Assembly (NCBI RefSeq): GCF_000281045.1
Contig: NW_008246105.1
Location: 410,561 to 474,560, forward strand
Length of the DNA: 64,000 nucleotides
Direction of reading: 5' to 3'
Origin: Saprolegnia diclina VS20
Taxonomy: Eukaryota > Oomycota > Saprolegniomycetes > Saprolegniales > Saprolegniaceae
Below the pieces are notes generated by a model. That model was not told the DNA's origin, made no database searches, and saw nothing but the letters and a program-made list of their open reading frames with translations. Below are positions 1 to 8,275 of the stretch, one piece after another; position 1 is the first letter of the stretch, and each line of letters starts with the position of its first letter. The position numbers were made by a program, and so were the translations under genes.

Positions 1-2
1 CC

Positions 3-179
3 ACGCACAACAACGTACCCGTGGCGCCGGTGCAGATGGTGCTTGGCCGCTCGCTGCACGCAAAGCGAGAGGTGGAGCACGTCGGCCTTGTAGGCGCGGA
101 CTCGGCGCCGGCACGCGTTGCCGCGGTAGATCGCTTGCACATGCAACAAGATAGCTCGGTTTCTTCCACGCTGCAATGA
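3..179 (+). CDS. 3' end of an unidentified gene (truncated by window edge)
   Basis: The frame is open from the first complete codon to a TGA at 177-179, giving 58 residues with C/G-rich third positions in its first two thirds, like the surrounding genes. The tail (LHMQQDSSVSSTLQ) is polar and shows no recognisable domain. The gene would enter from the left and converge on the LRR gene, whose stop lies only 18 bp away. Too little is visible to name a family, and it could still be a chance open frame. Confidence 0.35.
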   Translation, partial: THNNVPVAPVQMVLGRSLHAKREVEHVGLVGADSAPARVAAVDRLHMQQDSSVSSTLQ

Positions 180-197
180 CCGCAGGTATACCACCCA

Positions 198-2750
198 CTA
201 GGACGCCCGCTTTTCATGTTGCGCACTCGAGACATGTGACTCTACCTTGAGGTGCGCGCGGAAGGCTCGCTGAATGCGGCTGGCGGCGCGCCGCTGTCGA
301 AGGCGCTTGCGCTTCGTGACGGACAGAAGCGTCAAATCTCGCTGCTGCCACTTTCGTGCGCAGGCTTGGAGGAGCTCGACCGCACAGTACTGCGCGAGCA
401 GCTTCTCAAAGAGAACGAGCCATGTCGTTGCAGCCGGCGTCATCTCAAAGTCCGACGACTTGGCTCCAGCTTTGGCCGGCGACGCCGGCTCCGGCGATCC
501 GCAAAACGGCAGTGCCAGTGTGCACCGTCGCAAGCAGCTTTTAGTGAGACGCTCGCAGCCTATAGACAGATCCATATCGATGCTGGACACTGCAAACTTG
601 ACTTCGAGACAACCTCGAAGACGCACGTCACGGAGCTTGTCACAGCCTGTGACGAGGGCGATTAGGCCGTCGTCGGTGATGTTGGCGTTGCCGTTCAAGT
701 CGAGGAACCGGAGCTCCATGCGGGAACCCGCGAGCGCGACGAGCGACTGGTTGGTCAAGTGCGTACAATGAGACAGTGTAAGGCGCTCCAGTCGGAAGAG
801 ACTGGACGCAATCGCAGTGACAGCCTTGTCAGTGAGCAGCGGACACTAGTCACACCATTGACCAAGACTATCAAAATGCAGGGAGCTAGCTACCTTGGAC
901 AAATTCAATGTGTGGAGGTCGCGGCAGTGCCGGGCGACCGCAATCACGGCGGCGTCATCAATGACCGTGTCCCCAACGTAGAGCTCCAATAGGTTATGGC
1001 AGTTGGCAGCCACCAGCATGACGCCGTGCGTCGTGACGCGCGGACCGCCCGTGACGTCCAAAATCGTCATACGACGGCAGAGTTTGCTCACGATTGCGAG
1101 CGTCTCGTCGCCAATGTCAGGACGTCCGTAGAACAACTCGTTGCGGCACCCTAACCACTACCATGACCGAGTTTATAGCAAGTCGTGTCATACCCGAGAG
1201 CACAAGATGGCGCAGCTGGGTGCAGAGCTTGGCGACAGTCATGATACCAGCGTCCGAGACGTGCGAGAGCCCTTGGAGGTTGAGGTGCTGGAGGTCCGTG
1301 CACGCACCGCCGATCGCGCCCAGACCGTCGTTGTTGATTTCGTAGCAGTTGCGCACGTTGAGGTACTCGAGCAGCGACACGTGCCGCTGTGTCGCGTGCG
1401 TGTCGCTGTTCTCTTTGGAGAAGAGGTTGGTAAGCCCTAGGGAGGTTTCGTGAGGGTTAGGGTCCACCGATTCGGTACCTTTGGACGTCACACGGGAGCA
1501 GCCGTTCAAGCTCAACCAGCGAAGCCGCGTGCACTGCGCCAAGAGCAAGAGGCAAAAGTCGTTGATCTGGAGACAGTGCGCGAGGTTGAGTTTCTTGAGG
1601 CGGCGACACCCGCCGACGAGCCAGCTCACGGACGTTTCGTCCAGATCGAGGCTTGGAATGTCCAGTGTCTCGAGGACGCCGAGGGTCTTGCTGGTCTCAA
1701 ACGCAAAGAACGCCATGGACTGCACTTGGAGGCAGTGGCCAAACGCAAAATACGTCAACTCCATCTCTACAGTGCTACTCCTAAATACCTCTGCGGCGAC
1801 AACAAATCGCACCATGTTTGCAGTCGGCCACATCCGTGATGCCCGCGTCCGTGACGTTGCGGCACTTGGAGACATCGAGGTACCTTGTGAGTGCGCCCGG
1901 CTGGCGCTTGGTCGTGGCGACGCAGTGAAGGAAGCGATCTGTCACTGCGGGGCAGCCCTGGGCGCTGAGCGAGTGCAGCTTCGTGCAGTCCGTCCACGTC
2001 GCTATGAGCACGTCGCTGGAAAAGTTGCGGCACTCGTCAATGTGCAGCACGCTGAGCTGCGCCAACGTCCGTCGAATTAGCGTCAAACTGGCGTCCGTGA
2101 GCGCCTCGCATCTAGTGCGACCAGACAATGTGTCTCACTTCTTAACGTGCGCGTACTTGGCGACACTGAGCGTATGGATGAATTTGAGCTTGCCAATGTG
2201 CTTCAACCCGCCATCCGTCACATCGGATTCTACCTGTGCATTGAGTGCAGGAAGCCAGATGGTCTCCAACCTCGAAGAAGAAGCGTACGGCACACCGATG
2301 GCTTGACGGGCACACCTACACACTTGACATGAGACGCTGCACGATGGGCATACTGTCTACCGGGCGGGATCGTTCGAGACGCGAGCGTGCTAAGCCAGTC
2401 GTTGACGCGCATACCACTGAAGTCCAAGTCCTCCATCGGCACCTTGTGGAATGAGTCCTACAGCGTAGCTTCAGCGACGCCACATTTTCAACCAGAGACG
2501 AAAGAATGACTTTGAACGAGAGAAAGGCCGGCGGCGATGCGACAAGTGTGTCAAGGCCACCGACGCGGTCTAGAATGCGCTGCAGCTTGGCGCCGAGGCC
2601 GTACGGGGCGCCCGTCGCGTTGTCGCGGTCGCGGAGGCAGTGTAACTTGACAGATCGAGCGTACTTGAACTCATCGAGTTCCGCCACCCAGCGTGCGAGC
2701 GTCGCCTCGGAGACCTTTGACGGGACCTTGCGGGCCTTTTGCGGGGCCAT
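198..2750 (-). CDS. Leucine-rich repeat protein (AMN1/FBXL-like repeats) with C-terminal IQ motif
   Basis: A multi-exon gene. The start is the ATG at 2750 (MAPQKARKVPSK), followed by a helical N-terminus with no clear F-box. The body is a run of cysteine-containing LRRs of the AMN1/F-box-LRR type, for example LKKLNLAHCLQINDFCLLL, LQHLNLQGLSHVSDAGI and LRFLDLNGNANITDDGLIAL. The last exon has a basic helix with an IQ calmodulin-binding pattern (SRIQRAFRAHLK) and the stop is at 198. Coding blocks join across short GT-AG introns, for example GTACGCGC...CACTAG near 2150-2110 and one inside the last LRR near 605-560. Such proteins are usually substrate adaptors or scaffolds; calmodulin binding is inferred only from the IQ pattern. 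Exon edges near 2385-2500 are uncertain. Confidence 0.75.
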
Positions 2751-2883
2751 GGCGGCGTCGCTTCGCAAGATCGCGCTCCGCCAATCCGTGGCGTGTATCG
2801 TTTCGATAGCCAATCCAGCGACAGATAAGTCGCGTCGTTTGCGCCAATGGCATTGCACCACAACCCGAAACCATTCACCTGCC

Positions 2884-3096
2884 ATGCAAAGCGCTGCGTG
2901 GCTCCTCACAGCGCTCGTCGCCATGAGCGCTACGACGTCGCTTGCCAAGGCGCCCTTCACGTACGGCGAAGAGTGCGTTTTGCGCCAGAACCAAGGCAAC
3001 ACTATCGAAATGCTCCAGCGCCAGCTGCGCACCAAGTCGGCCCTCGACATTCGCCGCAAGTGCATCGAGCTCGGCCTCAACTGCGGCGGTGCCTAG
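2884..3096 (+). CDS. Small secreted protein, 70 aa, three cysteines
   Basis: A single-exon 70-residue ORF from ATG 2884. Residues 1-21 form a clear signal peptide (hydrophobic LLTALVAMSATTS, then a plausible cleavage after SLA). The mature part is about 49 residues, mostly charged helix, with three cysteines (EEC, RKC, LNC), so one would be unpaired unless the protein dimerises. An RQLR tetrapeptide lies at residues 46-49. It starts 133 bp from the divergent LRR gene and ends 82 bp before the convergent SelT-like gene. No family was recognised. Secretion is a strong inference; any effector role is speculative. Confidence 0.55.
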   Translation: MQSAAWLLTALVAMSATTSLAKAPFTYGEECVLRQNQGNTIEMLQRQLRTKSALDIRRKCIELGLNCGGA

Positions 3097-3178
3097 TAAT
3101 ACAACTGCGCTTTGCACCGATAACAAAGGCTACAATAACAACGACTGTATATTCATCATCATCCGTGCTCGCTCCATT

Positions 3179-3808
3179 TTACTGGGCAGCGGGCGCCGCG
3201 GGCTTAAAGCCAGCTTCGACAAGCGCAGCCTTGACGACCTAGTATGACGCACAACACCCATGGTAAGCGTGATTTAATGGTGGAGCGAGAGGGTCGACGC
3301 ACCTCGAAGGACGGCGAGCGGCCTGTCGTGAGCGCCGAGTGAATCTGCTTGTCTGTAGGATGATGAGCTGTATGCGAGTGAAGATGGAGTGAGGCGCACC
3401 GTTGATGTAGACTTCGAACGCGCCCGTGTTGGTGAGCATTTGGCGCAGAGGCGAGAGAATCATGACCATCGGAAATACCACGAAGCGGTACTGGTTGTAC
3501 TTTTGCAGCGTCTCGTCCGGCAGCGGAAGGCCGACCGCGTTGAGAATCTGGTCCCCGAACATGACGACGATCGTCAAAATGGCTTGGAGCGCGATTGTGA
3601 GGCGCGACAAGAGCAGCTTATTCGGCGGCAGCGGGTAGTCGTCGCTCGTGATCTCGAGCTGCGGGAACTGCCGCGTCAGCTTGGTCTCGAGGTTCGAGAA
3701 GTGGGCTGGGAACGACACGCTGTCGTAGAGGACGCGGACGACGTCGCCCGTCTTCTTGACCTCCAACGACTTCTTGTTGGCTTGCTTGGCGCGCTTCTTG
3801 GTCGACAT
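3179..3808 (-). CDS. SelT-like (selenoprotein T family) membrane protein without redox motif, copy 1
   Basis: The ATG at 3808 starts MSTKKRAKQANKK. The main exon carries the SelT fold signature: a beta strand, a helix, the region DYPLPPNKLLL, a hydrophobic segment (LQAILTIVVMFGDQIL), a second one (FVVFPMVMILSPLRQML) and NTGAFEVYING. Two short introns (about 47 and 50 nt) lead to exons encoding KQIHSALTTGRSPSFE and VVKAALVEAGFKPAAPAAQ, ending at TAA 3179-3181. SelT proteins are ER-associated thioredoxin-like oxidoreductases with CxxU or CxxC after the first strand. Here the aligned place reads YDSVSF, with no cysteine or selenocysteine. A paralogue follows at 4234-4820. A non-redox role is inferred. 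Confidence 0.78.
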
Positions 3809-4233
3809 GGCGAGGCGATTTGACTTGTGTGACTTACAGCCTGTCTTTGCCGCTTCAATGTGGTCATATGTGGCAGTTTGCCATATTTAACATGGCACAT
3901 GCCGACATGGGCGACAAATAGAATGGGACGCGACGTGGCATCCGTGCCGAAAATAATGATTCGGCTGTGCTCGCTTGAGCACCGCAGACGCCCGCCAACC
4001 ATACGTGGCAGTCTGTGGTTCATTGTCGGCCAAATAAGCTCGAGCGATTTGATCTCTTCGTCTCCATCGCATAGTAGAGACTAGTATCTCTCCACGATGG
4101 GGCCACCGCTACCTGACGCAATGCGAGGCGTTCTTTGTTCTGAAGCTACATGGAGTCAAGCCGTCTAGTTCAAGTCTGATGTGCAGCTACTGCATGAACC
4201 AGCCACATGCGCAGTCTCGACTGGCTACGACAT

Positions 4234-4820
4234 CTACTTGGCGCTCTTGGGCAAAATGTTCTTGTCGGCGAGGATCGTCTTGAGGTTCTATTCCGCCATC
4301 GCCATGACGCATCATTCTGCATCGTGGAGCATACCTCAAACGTCAGAAGCGACCGCGTCTCGAGCATCGAGAAGACGAGCTCCTCTACCATCTCCATCAG
4401 ATCTTAGTACAGCACGCATGTCCTACCGTTGAGGTAGACTTCAAACGCGCCCGTGTTGCTCAGCATTTGGCGCACGGGCGAGAGCATCATGACGATGGGC
4501 AGCGCCATAAACTTGTTTTCACGGTACTTTTGCAAATAGACGGGCGCCAGGTCGAGCTCGAGCTTCTCAACGATAGTCTCGCCAAACATGATGGCGATAA
4601 CGAGCACGACCTGGACGAAGAAGACGATTTTGACCCACTTGGACTTGGTCGGCGGCAGCGGGAAGCTCTTCCCCGAGGTCGCGATACCCGGGAACTCGCG
4701 CGCGAGGTTGCCGCTCATCTGGTTGAAGAGCGTCGCGAACGCCGCCTTGTCGTACTCGATGCGGATGCGGTCGTCCGACTTCTTGCTGGCCGCTGCGGTG
4801 CTTCGCTTCGCCTTGCCCAT
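4234..4820 (-). CDS. SelT-like membrane protein without redox motif, copy 2
   Basis: The tandem paralogue of the gene at 3179-3808, same strand. The ATG at 4820 gives MGKAKRSTAAASKKSDD. It shares the first strand (RIRIEYDKAAF), SFPLPPTKSKW, two hydrophobic segments (VVLVIAIMFGETIV; FMALPIVMMLSPVRQML) and NTGAFEVYLNG. Small downstream exons encode ELVFSMLETRSLLTFE and NLKTILADKNILPKSAK before TAG at 4234-4236. As in copy 1, the position of the SelT CxxU/CxxC is YDKAAF, so the catalytic cysteines are absent. The two proteins differ enough that the duplication is not recent. ER-membrane location is inferred from the family. Confidence 0.75.
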
Positions 4821-5288
4821 GCTCTCTCTCTGTGAACAGCAATCTCGCAAAAATAGTTCTACAAACGAAACGACCGAATTTCTCGTTACAAGAACTAATG
4901 GGGTAGGGTTCGGGTCCTCGGATCGGCGGCCGCTTCTTGAAATGAGTTATTGACCGTATCGACGGTCGCTTGGAGTCGCCGAGCTACGCTGTTGCTACGT
5001 CGCCTTCCTCCTCGACGCCACCTGAGTGAGGAGCTACAGTCGTGCAAGTCATTTCCGTCACGCACCCACGTGGACGCAAGCACGGACCCTTGCGACCTGC
5101 GAGCTGCGAACCAACGTACTGTACCGAAATGCATGCAATTTGGAGAGACGCAAAGCGCAGTCGCGTGGAACATCCATAGACCTCGCTTTGGCCTGGACGT
5201 ATGCCAGACGGTCTAGCTCAAGGGTTTAACGCAGAAGACGTGTTGGCCACGACTTTTTAGTTTCTTGATGTCCTTCGGGTGGTAGACT
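4821..5288. other. Intergenic region
   Basis: No gene is supported here. The first 70 bases form the upstream region of SelT-like copy 2 and contain a tract (about 4840-4892: ctacaaacgaaa ... tctcgttacaag) that resembles the region at 8098-8150. Confidence 0.6.
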
Positions 5289-6092
5289 CTACGCTAAATG
5301 AAGGACGTCGCCGTCAGAACGCAGTCGTCGGTCTTGGACGCGGAGGTACTGGACGCGGATCTTGTAGACGCGGCGAGCGGCCAATGCACTGGCTGCCGCG
5401 CCAAGCACGCCGATCACCGCCATGAGCACGGTGTAGAGGCCGACGAGGGACATCGTGCCAACGAGAAGGACCGTCAAAAGCACGGCCAAGACCGTGGTGC
5501 AGTGGCAACTGAACCACTTGTCGCACGCTCCGAGATAGCGCTCTGTCGCCGGCGCGACCCGTTGACAGCCCAGGAAGATGCATATCGCAATCGCTGTGGA
5601 GAAGAGACTGATGACAAAATAGGCTAGAAAGCGCGGGCACCCGATTGATGCGAGCCACTCGTTGAGCGCCCGGTCGTCGTCGGACCAGGTATAGCTTCGG
5701 TGCCCTCTGACCTTGCTCTTCTCAACGAGCCAGATCATGACGCACCCGAACATCACGACAAGGAGTACAAAGAGCACGCGGAGCAGCTGCGCCTTGCGGA
5801 CGCGCCGCTTGTACTCGGCCGCTTCACTCGGCACCTCGTACAAGGCGTAGGCCTCGCCGCAGGCATCGCAGTGTGTCACTGCCGACCTCTTGAGGGCGCG
5901 ACGCGCGTCCAAGCAGTCGCGGTGGACGTACGACGCACAGCCGCAGGCCGCGATGAGGTCGGTCGTCGAGCGTCGGTAGCAGCGCAAGCACTCGAGCGGA
6001 AGCACGGGTGTCGTCTCCATTGAGCTGAGTAAACTTCGAAGTGACGCCACCAGAACGTTTGGCTTGGGTGGCCGCACTTTGGCACTCGCCAT
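5289..6092 (-). CDS. RING-CH (MARCH-type) E3 ubiquitin ligase-like membrane protein
   Basis: A single-exon 267-aa protein. Near residue 35 a RING-variant zinc finger begins: CLRC, then CGCASYVHRDC, then HCDACGE, giving a C4HC3 pattern typical of RING-CH/MARCH ligases. Four hydrophobic segments follow: LLRVLFVLLVVMFGCVMIWL, FLAYFVISLFSTAIAICIFL, VLAVLLTVLLVGTMSLVGL and YTVLMAVIGVLGAAASALA. The tail is basic. Family members ubiquitinate membrane proteins in endosome or ER membranes; the substrate is unknown. The start could be ATG 6092 or a methionine 24 codons later, just before the finger. The spacing between the second cysteine and CGC is close to the family norm. Confidence 0.75.
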   Translation of the reverse strand: MASAKVRPPKPNVLVASLRSLLSSMETTPVLPLECLRCYRRSTTDLIAACGCASYVHRDCLDARRALKRSAVTHCDACGEAYALYEVPSEAAEYKRRVRKAQLLRVLFVLLVVMFGCVMIWLVEKSKVRGHRSYTWSDDDRALNEWLASIGCPRFLAYFVISLFSTAIAICIFLGCQRVAPATERYLGACDKWFSCHCTTVLAVLLTVLLVGTMSLVGLYTVLMAVIGVLGAAASALAARRVYKIRVQYLRVQDRRLRSDGDVLHLA

Positions 6093-7023
6093 CTGCGCTC
6101 GTCCACCTGGCTGGACTGGGAGCCAAAGGAAAACAGTTGGCTATTGGGTGTGGCCCCCTTTTGCATAAAGACATCCATATATATTCGCATTGCAATAGAC
6201 CAGCAGTTGGAATAAAGTCATGCTTGGACGTCACAGCGAAGTCTCTGTCCGAGGATTTGGCTGTCTTCCTTGGCTCTCAACATCGATATAAGCTTGGATC
6301 GCCGTGCACATGAGCACTGTGTTTATACGTCCCCACACATTTCTTCATCTGCGTCCGAAAATCGCCATCTGGGCACAAGCCGATGCGGATTCTCAGCTCG
6401 ATTTTTAGAGCCTCGTGACAGTCCTGACCGTACTACACTGCTACCGGTGCCACTTTGCGCTCTCATATCGTTCCCGGGTTCTGGCACCGAGGACCAATTT
6501 GTTGGCGACGAAACAACGCTTGCACGCTTCGAAAAGCTGCCAGCCACGACGGTGTTGCGTGAACACACTACGGTCAAGAGTCACCGACGCGAGCGAGCAC
6601 CACAGCCGCAACGTATGCCTCTCAGCGTGTATGCCATGCTATACCTACGAGGCCAGTACACACTTGAGGATCGATCCTAGAGAAAAATTCGCATTTGAAA
6701 CTGAATCTGGCTCGGCGAGGGTTAGGGTAAGCAAGTGGGCACGGCATCGAGCTCACGCAAGGGGCGTGCGAGCACTTGCACCTTGACGTCACCATCGCGC
6801 TCCTGCATCGTGCGCGAGACGGCAACGCGGGTGGCATCGTGGAGTATGTTTTGTCGCGCACCCGCCGGGTTGGTCTCGTAAGGATCATGAGCACCGTTGG
6901 TACCTCGGTATATGCAGCTGAGTGAACGGCAAGTAGCACTCGTCGTCGTACACCTACGCAGTACTTCAAACAACAAGAAACAAAAGATTCAATTCATTTT
7001 GCAATTATTTCAAAACAAAGAGC
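6093..7023. other. Long intergenic region with one possible coding relic
   Basis: No complete gene is supported. On the minus strand, about 6722-6900 reads as a run with normal local codon preference (NPAGARQNILHDATRVAV ... ending at a TAA at 6722), but no ATG or splice context could be assigned, so it may be an exon relic. A telomere-like GGGTTAGGGT lies near 6719-6728. Confidence 0.4.
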
Positions 7024-7871
7024 TCAAGCCGTTACAGCGTCGAGGCGGGCGTCGGCGCGGGTGCGCTTGTACTTGCGGTGGAGTTTGTAGTACGTCCAGT
7101 CGCGGCAAAACGTACACTGGTACGTGCCCGCCAAAATCACCGTGTTGGTGGCCGACGTGAGCGCATTTGGTTGGAACTTGGCGCACTCGTCGCAACACGG
7201 CTCGGGTCCACGCTTGCGCATGTTGAAAGGATGCTCGTTGGTGAATGTGACCATGCCGACCTTCTTGGTGGTCGCGGCCAAGGGATGGGGCGCGTCGTCT
7301 TCTTCTTCGGGAAGCTCTGAGGCCGCATCCGTTGACGCCGCAGGACCAATGCGACCAGAGGCTTTGCGTTGCGCCCCAAAGTCGGCGAGCTTGGGCAGCG
7401 GTGGTGGGACCTTGCCAGCCGCGATTACCTTCTTTCTCGCCCGACTAACCGTGCAATCATCATGAGAAAACCAACCGGCTCAACCGCAAGTAGATCGTAC
7501 ACGGCTCGGTCGTATGCGTTCTTATACGCCCGGTTCGCCATGCGCCACGCCTTGTCCTGGACCTGGCGGACTTGCTTGTTCTTCTGGCGGTACTCCTTCG
7601 CCTTCACGCGCTCTTGGGCTCGGTGCATCTTCTTGTACGCCTTGCTCTTGGCCACGAGCGCCTCTTTGTTGGCAGCGTAGTAGGCCTTCTTGCGGCTCCG
7701 CATTTGCACCTTGTTGGCCGCCTGATATGCCTTGACCTTGAGTAGAATCTTCTCCTTGTTGGCAGCGTAGTACATCTTGTCGCGCGCTCGCTTTCTTTCT
7801 GCATTGGCAGCGGCGTACGTCTTGTCGGCACTGCGCTTCCGCGCCTTCTTGGCGTCGTCCGTCACCGCCAT
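7024..7871 (-). CDS. Basic 15-residue-repeat protein with C-terminal zinc-ribbon-like cysteines
   Basis: Two exons. Exon 1 (from ATG 7871) encodes seven consecutive 15-residue repeats with the pattern K-x-Y-x-A-A-N-K-x7, for example KMYYAANKEKILLKV and KAYYAANKEALVAKS. The later copies are degenerate (KAYKKMHRAQERVKA, KEYRQKNKQVRQVQD). A short intron near 7470-7430 joins exon 2, which has a Pro-rich and acidic linker, then CCDEC and, 28 residues later, CTFC followed by a basic YYKLHRKYKR tail and TGA at 7024. The CxxC pairs look like a zinc ribbon. Similar Tyr/Asn-Lys helical repeats occur in phage and giant-virus proteins near HNH or endonuclease VII domains, but no nuclease motif is seen here. 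Function unknown; nucleic-acid binding is inferred from charge. Confidence 0.65.
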
Positions 7872-8275
7872 GGTGTCTTTGCGAATGGCACCACGAGAGC
7901 CCGTTGGATCTGATCGTTATATCCGGACGATTATGCGCTGGCGGGCTGTGGTGCGTGCATTATCCGGATATCTCCAACGGTCATTGGCGTCGATATACCC
8001 TTGGTGGGCAGTGTGCGTGGTAGTTCCACCGAATCATCGATCTTGAAAGAGAGCCAACGGTCGAACCAGGAACGCGTTGGTTGAGTGACTATCAATCAAA
8101 CTCGCGAAAAGTGCTACAAACGAAAACCCATGCTCTCTCGTTACAACAATATTTCGCGTTGGGGTCGAACGTCGAGAGCTTATCGCGCGCGACCAGATTA
8201 ATCGTCGCCAACAAAATCACTGCAATCTTGGTATATCAAAAGAGGACAATTTGGAGGTGAGAACGCGCCATGTCA
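7872..8275. other. Intergenic region
   Basis: No gene is supported between the repeat protein and the coiled-coil orphan. At 8098-8150 it contains a tract resembling 4840-4892 (shared words ctacaaacgaaa and ctcgttacaa). Confidence 0.6.

Noticed and set aside
3179-4820. Selenocysteine in the SelT-like pair
   Set aside because: There is no in-frame TGA at the redox position and the aligned residues are Asp/Ser/Lys/Ala, so no recoding needs to be assumed.
1450-6728. GGGTTAGGGT-like words near 1453 and 6719 as interstitial telomere repeats
   Set aside because: Each is only one to two units long, the first lies within the LRR gene, and chance occurrence in GC-rich DNA is likely.
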